Source: Marinobacter aromaticivorans
GTDB lineage: Bacteria; Pseudomonadota; Gammaproteobacteria; Pseudomonadales; Oleiphilaceae
Direction of reading: 5' to 3'
DNA length: 64,000 nucleotides
Assembly: GCF_002806975.1 (NCBI RefSeq)
Contig: NZ_NIHD01000016.1
Span: 1-64,000 of the forward strand
Below the pieces are notes generated by a model. The model was not told where the DNA came from. It did no database searches and saw only the letters and a program-made list of their open reading frames with translations. Made by a program: the position numbers and the translations under genes. Shown in pieces: positions 54,693 to 63,348 of the stretch. Every line of letters begins with the position of its first letter. The stretch's first letter is position 1.

Positions 54693-54740
54693 TACTGAAT
54701 TCCTATGATCGTTCTTTTAAAAAGAACGTTTGATTCAGTA
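54693..54740. promoter_or_regulatory. Inverted-repeat operator candidate between lysR and dabB
   Basis: CGTTCTTTT-A-AAAAGAACG (54710-54728) is a perfect 9-bp inverted repeat with a 1-nt centre. It is enclosed by the outer pair TACTGAAT (54693-54700) and ATTCAGTA (54733-54740). Both repeats are AT-rich and lie just upstream of the LysR start, as expected for a LysR-bound site. A likely dabB promoter, TTGATT (54730-54735) and TTATAT (54752-54757) with 16-bp spacing, overlaps its right edge. Confidence 0.6.
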
Positions 54741-54814
54741 TAAACCATTTTTTATATCAGTCCATTGCCGGCAAAGTGTTTGGGGACGAATATGGAGATC
54801 AGGAGAAACAACCC

Positions 54815-56434
54815 ATGCACGAGGTCGTATTGTTTTTATCATCACTGGTATTGCTTGCCTGGTTAGCAGTACCGGCCGCTTTACTTGCCCTTGCCGGATT
54901 CAGTGGCTGGACCCGCAACCCGTTGAAACAGAACCATTGCTGGCGGCTGGCAGAAAAGCTGCTGGTGCTCTCAATGATTACCACTCTTCTGATTGCAATC
55001 GTGTTGCTCGTTGATCTCCAGAACGGTGCTGCAAGCGGCTCTTTTGCCACATCTGGCTCGTGGTTTGGCCTCTATCCTGCCGGAATTGCCTGCTGGATGG
55101 CGTTGATGGTGGGCTTTATCGGCTGGGTTATTTTGCGTTTCTCCGAACGCTACCTCCGGGGCGACCCCGGTCGCGAGCGCTTCCTTCCCTGGTTTCTGCT
55201 GACAATCGTATGTGTGTTGGTGCTGGTTATGACCAACAACCTGCTGGTTCTGGCCGGTGCCTGGGTGGGCGTTAGTGTTTCGCTGCATCACCTTCTTACC
55301 CTGTATCCTGAGAGGCCGCAGGCGCGGATGGCGGCGATACAGAAATTTATTGTCAGCAGGGCAGGCGATGCTCTGGTTGTGGGAGGCGTGGTGCTGCTTT
55401 ACGTTCACCACGGCACCTTTTATCTGCCAGAAATGATCCAGGCTCAGAGTGCACAACCTTCATCATCTTTGGCGCTGACAATGGCCTCGGTTGTTCTGGC
55501 TCTGGCAGCCCTTCTCAAGTGCGCCCAGATCCCATTTCATGGCTGGCTTTTGCGGGTCATGGAAGCACCGACTCCGGTATCCGCGCTGCTGCATGCTGGT
55601 GTCATAAACCTCGGCGGGTTTCTCTGGCTAAGACTCTTCCCGGTGTTTGACGGTTTCACTGCCGGGCATCTGATTCTGCTGACAGTCGGGGGGCTTACTG
55701 CCGTCATCGCAGTGCTCACCATGATGACCCAGCATTCGGTCAAGCACGCACTTGCGTGGTCTACCTGTGCGCAGATGGGTTTCATGCTCTTCGAGATAGG
55801 CATGGGCGCCTATACCCTGGCGCTTCTGCATCTTTTGGCCCACTCGCTCTACAAAGCACATTCGTTCCTGGCCTCTGGCCGCACTGTCAAGGCATCTGCA
55901 GTTGGCATTTTCATGCAGCAGCGTGCGCCGGCAGGTGGTTTCTGGGCGTTGTTAACCGGAGCACTTGCCGCAGCGATTCTGCTGCAGGTTCCCGGGCTGG
56001 TTGAAGGCAATCTGGTGTTTGGAATCTTGCTGATACTTGCTGTCGCAAGTGCGGTCGTTGCCATGCCGGCGGGCGCCAGTGTTATGTCCAGGGCACGTCT
56101 CTCGCTCCTCGCTTTGCTGCTGGTTCCTGCCTACGGGGCATTGCATGCCCTGTTGGGCCCTGCGGTGCCGGAGCACGTTAACTTCGAGATACCTGTTTAT
56201 GCCTATGTGGTCGCAATGGCGCTTCTGATGCTGCTGGCGGGGATTTCAGCGCCGCTGCTTTTCGGTGGCCAGGGCAGGGTTTCCAGAAATCTCTGGAGGC
56301 ACTTCAGCAAAGGGCTTTATCTGGAACTGATGTTTGACCGGGTTACACACCGCCTGGCATCTGAAGCCCTGAACGCTCCGGGCGTGCTGAAGAGAATTCC
56401 CCATCATCCGTTCACCATGGAGAAAAGATCATGA
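54815..56434 (+). CDS. dabB: DabB, proton-conducting subunit of the DAB inorganic-carbon transporter
   Basis: About 539 residues with about 14 hydrophobic helices, of the NuoL/MrpA-like proton-translocating family. Motifs such as LLHAGVINLGGFLWLRL, TMMTQHSVKHALAWST and LLHLLAHSLYKAHSFL are typical. With DabA it forms the energy-coupled CO2/bicarbonate accumulation system described in proteobacteria. The ATG at 54815 follows AGGAGAAACAACCC. It overlaps dabA by 4 bp and is divergent from a LysR gene. A general proton-pumping subunit is the alternative, but the dabA partner settles it. Confidence 0.9.
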   Translation: MHEVVLFLSSLVLLAWLAVPAALLALAGFSGWTRNPLKQNHCWRLAEKLLVLSMITTLLIAIVLLVDLQNGAASGSFATSGSWFGLYPAGIACWMALMVGFIGWVILRFSERYLRGDPGRERFLPWFLLTIVCVLVLVMTNNLLVLAGAWVGVSVSLHHLLTLYPERPQARMAAIQKFIVSRAGDALVVGGVVLLYVHHGTFYLPEMIQAQSAQPSSSLALTMASVVLALAALLKCAQIPFHGWLLRVMEAPTPVSALLHAGVINLGGFLWLRLFPVFDGFTAGHLILLTVGGLTAVIAVLTMMTQHSVKHALAWSTCAQMGFMLFEIGMGAYTLALLHLLAHSLYKAHSFLASGRTVKASAVGIFMQQRAPAGGFWALLTGALAAAILLQVPGLVEGNLVFGILLILAVASAVVAMPAGASVMSRARLSLLALLLVPAYGALHALLGPAVPEHVNFEIPVYAYVVAMALLMLLAGISAPLLFGGQGRVSRNLWRHFSKGLYLELMFDRVTHRLASEALNAPGVLKRIPHHPFTMEKRS

Positions 56435-58965
56435 TGGATTCATGTGCGGCTGCCTCGGCAACTGTTATGGAAGAAAAGGATTGGAAGCGTGCCATCACCA
56501 ATGCCTGCGAGCTGATTGCACCCATCTGGCCGCTGGATCAGTGGATTGCCGTGAACCCTTTCTGGGGCCTGCGTGACCGTCCCGCAAAAAGCGCAGAGCG
56601 GCTGTTGCAACAAAGAGCAGGTTTCTCCTTCCTGATGCCGGCAGCATTTTACCGGGAGGCCTGGGAGGGCGGCAGAATCTCGGATGCCGACCTGAAGCTC
56701 AGTCTGGAAGAGAGCGGTATGCCGCCGGCCCTGCAACCCCTTTATGATGCGCTGAAGAAAAGCGGGCAGCCGGGTGAGTCGCTCCCGTACTCCATTCTGG
56801 ATGTGTTGCCTGAAAACTCCGAAGGCGTGAAAGCCGCTGATGCCGTGTGTGCTGAAATCGGGCGACTTTGTGGCGCGTACTTTGACGGTCGCCAGGCCAG
56901 ATGGTCAGGCACGGGTGGCTCTGGCGACCATAGTGGTTTTTTCAGGTTTTGGCTGGAGGCCGCACGGCAGGATCTTTCACTGGATTACAGAACCGGTATC
57001 GCCGGTGCTCGCAAGCGGCTCAAAGCGCTCCCTGAAGATCGGCGGGAGGCGGTAGAAAAAGCCGTAGAATCTATTGATCTGAGCACTGAAGAACTGGAAG
57101 TGCTTGGCCATAAGCTCCTGATGCGGATACTTGGCTGGGCATCCTGGGCAAGTGGCCTGGACTGGAGGGCAGGTCTGGCAGGCGAGGCTTCAGAAGCCAG
57201 GGAATCCCTGCTATCCGTCCTGCTGGTATGGGAGTCTGTTGCCCTGGCATGCGCGTCGCCGGAACAGATCGCCGCGAGGGCAAAGGCCTGGGCCCAAATT
57301 CGTCAGGGTATGCAAGGTCACGGCCCTGGGTGCGGTAACGGTCCGGATGCTGCAAACGACGCCGGAGAGAAGTTGCTCTGGATCTGGCACCGTGCCTACG
57401 AAATCGGATATCAGCGTAAGCTCAGGCAAATACTGCTTGAGGAACCCGAAGCAACGGCAGAGAGTTGCTCCGCAGGCTCTGATAGCGATACTGGCTGCAA
57501 TGCGCAATACAACATTCAGGCGGTCTTCTGTATTGATGTGCGCTCTGAATTAATGAGGCGCCATCTGGAAAACCACAACTCCCGGCTGAATACTCTTGGA
57601 TTTGCCGGTTTTTTCGGGTTGCCTGTTTCACACCAGAGTCACGGCCCGTTTTCAGAGGTTCAGCGGTTACCGGGGCTGCTGGCGCCGGGTTACCGCCTGG
57701 TAGATACCAAAGGCAGCACGGAAGCTGACAACACACTCAATCGCGCGCTGGATCAACGAGAGATAGCCCGTGAATCCGTACGCAAAGCAAAATACTCGGG
57801 CCTTTCAACCTTCACTCTGGTTGAGACCACAGGTCTTGCCTGGGCCTGGAAGCTGGTTAAAGACAGTCTCCATCGGAAAAAAGCCCGGCAGCCGGACGAG
57901 GGGAGCCCGGTAGAAGGCCGGCTGGTTCATCAACTGGGTGGTGACCCTCTGTCAATACCTGAGAAGGTAAGGCTGGTGGCCGGTTTTCTCAAAGGTATGT
58001 CCCTGACTTGTGATTTCGCTCCCTTGCTGGTGTTTGTTGGCCACGGCACGCAAACAGACAACAACCCAAACCACGCAGGCATGGCTTGTGGCGCCTGCGG
58101 TGGCCAGAGTGGCGGAGTCAATGCGCGGCTGGCAGCTGCACTGTTTAACGATGCCGGCGTACGCGAAGGTCTTGCAGAGGAAGGCATTCATGTACCGGAT
58201 ACTACCTTTGCTATTGCCGCAGAGCACTGCACTGTGACAGATGAAATTATGATCTTTGACCGTGGGCAGGTGTCGGAATCCCATCAGCCTTTGCTGGCGG
58301 AGCTGGAAGCCTCCTGTATTGCCGCGGGGCGTGAGGCACGGAAGGAGCGGGCCACACCTCTGAAACTGAACGGTCTGGATGATGGAGAACTGCTGGCAGC
58401 GCTGAAGCAAAGAACGCTGGATTGGTCAGAAGTGCGGCCGGAGTGGGGGCTTGCCAATAACGCTGCGATTGTATTTGCCAGGCGGGAGCGGACGAGAGGC
58501 AAGAACCTGTCTGGAAGGGTTTTTCTGCACGATTACGACCCGGAGCAGGATGCGGAAGGCCAGGTTCTGGAAGTGTTAATGTGCGCCCCCATGATGGTGG
58601 CGAACTGGATCAATCTTCAGTATTTCGCGTCGGTTACGGCACCTGAGGTTTATGGTGCCGGCAACAAACTTCTGCACTCTGTTGTGGGCGGCAATCTTGG
58701 CGTTATTGAGGGCAACGGCACAGACCTGCGGATCGGTTTGCCGCTTCAGTCTGTGCATGACGGCACCTTCTGGCGCCATGAACCATTACGGCTGACCGTA
58801 TTGATCGACGCCCCCCGGGAGCGGATAGAGGCCATTATTGAGCGTCAGCCCGATGTGGCAAGTCTGGTCAACAATCAATGGCTGTGGCTACACAGAATGC
58901 TGCCGGGGGGTGATCAGGAACGATTCCACAAGGGAGAATGGCACGGCTGCTCAGGTTACTCCTGA
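56431..58965 (+). CDS. dabA: DabA, catalytic subunit of the DAB inorganic-carbon transporter (DUF2309)
   Basis: 844 residues, DUF2309. It carries the carbonic-anhydrase-like zinc motifs: CIDVRSELMRRHLE, with Cys and Asp, and the later GHGTQTDNNPNHAGMACGACGG, with His and Cys. The Arg in the first motif is also kept. DabA is thought to hydrate CO2 to bicarbonate, coupled to the cation gradient through DabB. It overlaps dabB by 4 bp and ends with a shared hairpin opposite yebG. Start is one of two adjacent ATGs. In heterotrophs, the role is supply of bicarbonate for carboxylases. Confidence 0.93.
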   Translation: MMDSCAAASATVMEEKDWKRAITNACELIAPIWPLDQWIAVNPFWGLRDRPAKSAERLLQQRAGFSFLMPAAFYREAWEGGRISDADLKLSLEESGMPPALQPLYDALKKSGQPGESLPYSILDVLPENSEGVKAADAVCAEIGRLCGAYFDGRQARWSGTGGSGDHSGFFRFWLEAARQDLSLDYRTGIAGARKRLKALPEDRREAVEKAVESIDLSTEELEVLGHKLLMRILGWASWASGLDWRAGLAGEASEARESLLSVLLVWESVALACASPEQIAARAKAWAQIRQGMQGHGPGCGNGPDAANDAGEKLLWIWHRAYEIGYQRKLRQILLEEPEATAESCSAGSDSDTGCNAQYNIQAVFCIDVRSELMRRHLENHNSRLNTLGFAGFFGLPVSHQSHGPFSEVQRLPGLLAPGYRLVDTKGSTEADNTLNRALDQREIARESVRKAKYSGLSTFTLVETTGLAWAWKLVKDSLHRKKARQPDEGSPVEGRLVHQLGGDPLSIPEKVRLVAGFLKGMSLTCDFAPLLVFVGHGTQTDNNPNHAGMACGACGGQSGGVNARLAAALFNDAGVREGLAEEGIHVPDTTFAIAAEHCTVTDEIMIFDRGQVSESHQPLLAELEASCIAAGREARKERATPLKLNGLDDGELLAALKQRTLDWSEVRPEWGLANNAAIVFARRERTRGKNLSGRVFLHDYDPEQDAEGQVLEVLMCAPMMVANWINLQYFASVTAPEVYGAGNKLLHSVVGGNLGVIEGNGTDLRIGLPLQSVHDGTFWRHEPLRLTVLIDAPRERIEAIIERQPDVASLVNNQWLWLHRMLPGGDQERFHKGEWHGCSGYS

Positions 58966-58970
58966 GCAGC
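58946..58970. terminator. Hairpin carrying the stop codons of dabA and yebG
   Basis: GCTGCTCAGG and CCTGAGCAGC form a perfect 10-bp stem around TTACT. The sequence codes the last residues and stop codon of both convergent genes (dabA at 58965, yebG at 58956). There is no T-tract on either side, so it might be a bidirectional attenuator or mRNA 3'-end stabiliser. Confidence 0.55.
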
Positions 58971-59228
58971 GTTCAGAAGCTCGGGCTTCTTCAGAGCTTT
59001 CTGGAAGAGGTCTTTATCCTCGGCGATGGCCATGGCGCACTTCTCGGCCATTTCATCGCCCAGGCCCTCTACTTTACCGACAAGATAAACCTGAATTTCT
59101 TCCGCCAGCTCCAGGATTTTATCCCTGGCGTCTGCCTCCGCTTTTGACGTAAACAGCATGGTTTCAGGATTTTTTAATGCCATATCCAGGCCGTCCCTAT
59201 CGGAAAAATAGACTGCTTGTACCGCCAT
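58956..59228 (-). CDS. yebG: YebG family DNA-damage-inducible protein
   Basis: A 90-residue protein with the YebG start MAVQAVYFSDRDG and the core FTSKAEADARDKILELAE. YebG is an SOS-induced protein of unknown biochemical function in E. coli. The C-terminus (FQKALKKPELLNAAQE) is shorter than the E. coli protein, which carries an acidic tail. A LexA box lies 31-46 bp upstream, which agrees with this assignment. Its end overlaps dabA by 10 bp in convergence. Confidence 0.88.
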   Translation of the reverse strand: MAVQAVYFSDRDGLDMALKNPETMLFTSKAEADARDKILELAEEIQVYLVGKVEGLGDEMAEKCAMAIAEDKDLFQKALKKPELLNAAQE

Positions 59229-59258
59229 GGTTATTCCTCGCAGTGATTGGCTGCTTTA

Positions 59259-59274
59259 CTGTATAAAAACACAG
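59259..59274 (-). promoter_or_regulatory. LexA (SOS) box upstream of yebG
   Basis: CTGTATAAAAACACAG is CTGT-N8-ACAG, the gammaproteobacterial LexA-box form. It sits 31-46 nt before the yebG start codon, where it would cover the promoter and block transcription until DNA damage. Confidence 0.8.
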
Positions 59275-59353
59275 TGTAGCCGACTCCCACGGAGAAATAC
59301 ACCCAATTGCGACAAAGCAACCCGGCTGCAAGGGAAGTGTCAGGCGAATTTGC

Positions 59354-60322
59354 TCAGTAACGCAGCAGTGCCGAGCCCCAGGTAAAGCCGCCACCGAAGG
59401 CTTCCAGCATGACCACATCGTTGCGCTGAATGCGCCCGTCCCGAACGGCAACGTCGAGCGCCAAAGGGATGGAGGCGGCGGAGGTGTTACCGTGCTTGTT
59501 AACGGTAACCACAACCTGATCCATAGGCATGCTCAGTTTCCTGGCAGTGGCTGAAATAATTCGCAGATTTGCCTGGTGCGGAACCAGCCAGTCGATGTCG
59601 GATTTTTTCATCCTGTTGGCGTGCAGGGTTTCGTCAACGATCTTGCCCAGTGTATTAACCGCAACTTTGAAGACCTCGTTGCCCTTCATTTCCACAAAAG
59701 CTTCACCGGCTTTAACCCGGTCAAATCCGTCGGCGATGCCACAGGGCACGTGCAGTAACTCTTCATATTTACCGTCTGCGTGGATATGAGTGGAGAGCAC
59801 TCCTGTCTCTTCATTGGCTTCCAGAATCACGGCGCCAGCGCCGTCCCCGAACAGCACGCAGGTGCCCCGATCAGACCAGTTGATGATTCGGGAAAAGACT
59901 TCCGCACCGATAACCAGTGCCTTTTTACTGGACCCGGTCTTAATGAATTTATCGGCCACGGAAAGAGCATAGACAAAACCACTGCACACGGCCTGGATAT
60001 CGAACGCCGGGCAACCGTGAATACCCAGCCTGGCTTGCAGAATGCAGGCAGAGCTTGGGAAAATCTTATCCGGGGTGGAGGTGGCAAAAACAATCAGATC
60101 TATCTCGCTGGCACTGATGCCAGCGGCCTCGATAGCCTTCAGCGCAGCCTGTTCTGCAAGATCCACGGTGGTCTGGCCTTCAACGGCAATGTGCCGCTGC
60201 TCAATGCCCGTACGTTCACGGATCCATTTGTCCGTAGTATCAACCATCTTTTCAAGGTCTTTATTGGTAACAATGTTGTCCGGCAGGTAAGAGCCTGTGC
60301 CGGCAATACGTGCAAAGGTCAT
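59354..60322 (-). CDS. fabH: 3-oxoacyl-ACP synthase III (FabH)
   Basis: About 322 residues. It contains the triad of the family: the cysteine in [14 protein letters not shown], the histidine in [12 protein letters not shown] and the asparagine in KHGNTSAAS, with [23 protein letters not shown] segments between. It condenses acetyl-CoA (or another short acyl-CoA) with malonyl-ACP to start fatty acid synthesis. I start at 60322 ([10 protein letters not shown]); the frame further up to 60370 adds 16 residues. The neighbouring fab genes are absent here, so this may be a stand-alone copy with altered primer preference. Confidence 0.9.
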   Translation of the reverse strand: MTFARIAGTGSYLPDNIVTNKDLEKMVDTTDKWIRERTGIEQRHIAVEGQTTVDLAEQAALKAIEAAGISASEIDLIVFATSTPDKIFPSSACILQARLGIHGCPAFDIQAVCSGFVYALSVADKFIKTGSSKKALVIGAEVFSRIINWSDRGTCVLFGDGAGAVILEANEETGVLSTHIHADGKYEELLHVPCGIADGFDRVKAGEAFVEMKGNEVFKVAVNTLGKIVDETLHANRMKKSDIDWLVPHQANLRIISATARKLSMPMDQVVVTVNKHGNTSAASIPLALDVAVRDGRIQRNDVVMLEAFGGGFTWGSALLRY

Positions 60323-60370
60323 TCGCGATAATCCCACGGTGAATCCGATTGGGGAGCACAACGCATTCAC

Positions 60371-60669
60371 AACCTTTGTTCGAGTAGCAGAGGTCGTGAA
60401 TGCGTTCCAAAGGCTCCTTGGTTTTTAACCATGCTATACCTCTGAACCATTGCCTGTTATTAGCGGTTTGTCAAAGACACCCTTGAATACCCTTCAGAGC
60501 CTGGGCTTTCCACCCGGCATCACTGTTTGAAAATCCGTGATCAGGTTGGGTGGGTGCTCAAAAAAACAGCGTTTTGCTTCCAAGGCAGATAGTAATTGAT
60601 TACTATCGTTTAGGTGTGGCCACTCTGTCAGGAATGTACCCGTTTTGGAGTCCTTAAGGAGAAACTGCA
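60371..60669. other. Intergenic region between fabH and the metallo-hydrolase gene
   Basis: 299 bp without a gene. It contains the inverted repeat at 60588-60607 and otherwise only AT/GC-mixed sequence. Two divergent promoters are expected here; none has an unmistakable -35/-10. Confidence 0.5.
60588..60607. promoter_or_regulatory. 9-bp inverted repeat, operator candidate
   Basis: GATAGTAAT-TG-ATTACTATC is a perfect 9-bp inverted repeat with a 2-nt centre. Its right half reads TTGATTACTATCGT, which fits the FNR/Anr consensus TTGAT-N4-ATCAA at 8 of 10 positions. It lies 63-82 bp before the metallo-hydrolase start, suitable for an activator or repressor. Confidence 0.5.
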
Positions 60670-62103
60670 ATGAAAATCACCTTTCACGGTGCCGCCCGCG
60701 AAGTCACGGGATCCTGTTTTTTGCTAGAAACGGCAAATGTTCGCTTTCTCGTCGATTGCGGCATGATTCAGGGCGGCCGGGATGCACCGTTACGTAACCG
60801 GGCACCGTTTGATTTCAATCCCGGTTCAATTGATTTCGTACTGCTGACCCACGCCCATATTGATCACAGCGGTTTGCTGCCCAAATTAACGCGCGCAGGC
60901 TTCCAGGGCCCGATTTACACCACAGAAGCTACTGCAGATCTGCTTCAAGTGATGTTGCTGGACAGCGCGCATATCCATGAGGTTGATGCTGAGCGTGCCA
61001 AGCGCAATCCAAAGCGAGCACACAGCAAGGTCGACGAAACGTCACCACTGTACACTGTGCAGGATGCAGAGGACTGTTTGCGGTACGTGCGGCCACAAGC
61101 CTATGACATTGAATTTTGGCCCCACCCGGATGTGCGTTGCCAGCTTCGCGATGCAGGTCATATATTGGGATCGGCAATTATTGAGATATGGGTTACTGAA
61201 GAGGGTAAAACCACAAAATTCGTGTTCAGCGGGGATCTCGGACAACCCGGGCGCCCGATTTTGCGGGATCCTACGCTTATTGATAGCGCAGACATCCTGG
61301 TTATCGAATCCACTTACGGCGACCGTGCCCATAAAGATCATGCTGCTACACAGGATGAACTCATCCAGATTGTTGAACGCACGTTAAACGAGCAAGGCGG
61401 TAACGTTATCGTACCGGCATTCGCAGTGGGTCGGACCCAGGAAGTTTTGTACCACTTACACAGGTTGACCTGGGAAGGCAGGCTGCACGGTTTAAAGATT
61501 TTTGTAGACTCCCCCATGGCCACCCAGGCCACCCGGATCACCATGCAGCATCTGGATTTGTTCGATGAAGCTGCGACCGGGCTTGCAGACTGGCACTCTA
61601 CAGGCAAGAACTTGCCCTATCTTAATTTCGTAGCCAGCGTGGAAGAGTCCATGGCCTTAAACCGAGTAAAATCGGGCGCAATCATCATTTCCGCCAGTGG
61701 CATGTGCACAGCCGGTCGTATCAAGCATCACTTGCGTCACAATCTTGGTCGCCGCGAATGCAGCGTGTTGATTACCGGGTTTCAGGCCCAGGGCACACTT
61801 GGCCGCCGTTTGGTGGACGGCGCCAAACAAGTGCGGATATTCGGTGAGCAGATTAACGTGCGGGCGGCAGTCCACACTGTTGGCGGGCTCTCTGCCCATG
61901 CTGATCAGCCGGCGCTACTGGCGTGGACCGCTAATTTTCGGCGACCACCACGGCAAACGTTTGTGGTACATGGCGAAGCCAGTTCGGCGCTTGCGTTTGC
62001 CGAACAGTTACGCACCCGGCATGGCTGGGACACAATCGTGCCTGAGCCCGGCCAGAGCGTGTCATGGCCGGCCCATGATACGGGTGGAGCAAAGCATGCC
62101 TGA
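60670..62103 (+). CDS. MBL-fold metallo-hydrolase with RNA-specificity (beta-CASP) domain
   Basis: 477 residues. The metallo-beta-lactamase core has HAHIDHSG (two-metal motif), DAGHILGSA and the acidic VFSGDLGQPGRP; a beta-CASP part follows and the RNA-metabolising domain ends with VGGLSAHADQPALLAW. It probably cleaves RNA, although bacterial members of this family have been tested little. The ribosome site AAGGAG precedes the ATG by 7 nt or so. A strong inverted repeat lies upstream. It lies 44 bp ahead of the LpxR-like gene. Confidence 0.88.
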   Translation: MKITFHGAAREVTGSCFLLETANVRFLVDCGMIQGGRDAPLRNRAPFDFNPGSIDFVLLTHAHIDHSGLLPKLTRAGFQGPIYTTEATADLLQVMLLDSAHIHEVDAERAKRNPKRAHSKVDETSPLYTVQDAEDCLRYVRPQAYDIEFWPHPDVRCQLRDAGHILGSAIIEIWVTEEGKTTKFVFSGDLGQPGRPILRDPTLIDSADILVIESTYGDRAHKDHAATQDELIQIVERTLNEQGGNVIVPAFAVGRTQEVLYHLHRLTWEGRLHGLKIFVDSPMATQATRITMQHLDLFDEAATGLADWHSTGKNLPYLNFVASVEESMALNRVKSGAIIISASGMCTAGRIKHHLRHNLGRRECSVLITGFQAQGTLGRRLVDGAKQVRIFGEQINVRAAVHTVGGLSAHADQPALLAWTANFRRPPRQTFVVHGEASSALAFAEQLRTRHGWDTIVPEPGQSVSWPAHDTGGAKHA

Positions 62104-62147
62104 AAGCACAGATCATTACGAAAACCTGAAATAATACAGGGCTGAGC

Positions 62148-63341
62148 ATGAGCCTGCGCCGCTGTCTTCCTGCTAGCCTGTTTATCTGGTGTAGCAAGGA
62201 TCAAACCATACTGGTGCTGGCGCTCTGTGTTCTGTTTGGGTTGCCCCCCTTTGCACGGGCCGGCGGTGACGGTACAGAAGAGTGTACAGCGGAAAAATCA
62301 CTCAGTTTTCGTGGTGGAACAGCAAGGCTGGAAAACGATCTGTTTGTCGGCACTGACCAAAACTACACCAATGGTGTGGCGCTCACTCTTATTTCTCACG
62401 ATATTCGGGGGAAGCCTCAACCGGATTGTTTTCCCACACCGATCCGGTTGCATACGCAGCTCATCCAGCTTATGAATCCCGGGTTCTGGGCCGATGCGCA
62501 CGCCCCTGATGATACGCAAAACCTGGTGGTCAGATTTGGTCAGTCAATGTATACGCCGGAGGATCACACCCGAACTGATTTGATCCGGGATGACCGGCCA
62601 TACGCAGGTTTGCTTTATATGGGACTGGCATGGAACAGGCGCACACACGAACCTGGCTCGAATCGTGAGATGCTGGATACACGTGAGGTCACACTCGGTG
62701 TGATTGGTCCTTGGTCATTGGGAGAGGAAAGTCAGAACCTGGTACACGATGCATGGGGTTCTGACAGGTTTCAAGGCTGGCAGCATCAACTGGATAATGA
62801 ACCGGCCTTTCAGTTGGCCATGGATCGGAAGTTCAGGAAATTTGAAGGATCCGGCGCAATCATTCCCGGCTTCTCCGCCGACACCATACGTTCGCTGGGG
62901 CTCAGATTCGGTAACATCGAAACATCTGCCACGCTGGGCATTGAAGGGCGAATCGGCTGGAACCTGCCGAATGATTTTGGAAGTTACCCTCTCAGGCCCG
63001 GCGCCGAGAACCGACCGCCATCAGCCGCCTCCATTCACCGCAAGCCCGGTAATTCTGCGCCAGTCACCAGCCTTCCGCGGACGGGGGTCCATGTTTTCGG
63101 GATCCTGGAGGCAAAGGCCGTCGCCTACGATTTTTCCCTCGACGGCAACCTCTTCCGGTCAAGCCACAGTGTTTCCCGCCGGCCGTGGGTGGGTCTGGCG
63201 GCAGTGGGCATCAGCGCACAAGGTATTTTGGCGGAGCGTGGTGTAAGGCTGGCTGTGATGCGAGTTTATCGTACCCGCGAGTTCGAGGAGCAGAGCACGA
63301 GCCATGCTTATGGTTCCATTGCTCTGAGCCTCGAATTCTAG
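62148..63341 (+). CDS. Lipid A deacylase LpxR family outer-membrane protein (DUF2219)
   Basis: 397 residues with a signal peptide (VLALCVLFGLPPFARA, cut near 40) and an outer-membrane barrel. Family marks are the ARLENDLF and GTDQNYTNGVAL segments, which hold the Asn/Asp and Thr-type active residues, and DDRPYAGLLYMGLAWNRR. LpxR removes 3'-acyl chains of lipid A in the outer membrane. The final residue is Phe (SLEF), as expected for a barrel. The full-length protein is longer than Salmonella LpxR because of an insert near 280-310. It ends 7 bp from the convergent partial gene. Confidence 0.83.
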   Translation: MSLRRCLPASLFIWCSKDQTILVLALCVLFGLPPFARAGGDGTEECTAEKSLSFRGGTARLENDLFVGTDQNYTNGVALTLISHDIRGKPQPDCFPTPIRLHTQLIQLMNPGFWADAHAPDDTQNLVVRFGQSMYTPEDHTRTDLIRDDRPYAGLLYMGLAWNRRTHEPGSNREMLDTREVTLGVIGPWSLGEESQNLVHDAWGSDRFQGWQHQLDNEPAFQLAMDRKFRKFEGSGAIIPGFSADTIRSLGLRFGNIETSATLGIEGRIGWNLPNDFGSYPLRPGAENRPPSAASIHRKPGNSAPVTSLPRTGVHVFGILEAKAVAYDFSLDGNLFRSSHSVSRRPWVGLAAVGISAQGILAERGVRLAVMRVYRTREFEEQSTSHAYGSIALSLEF

Positions 63342-63348
63342 CTCGCAA

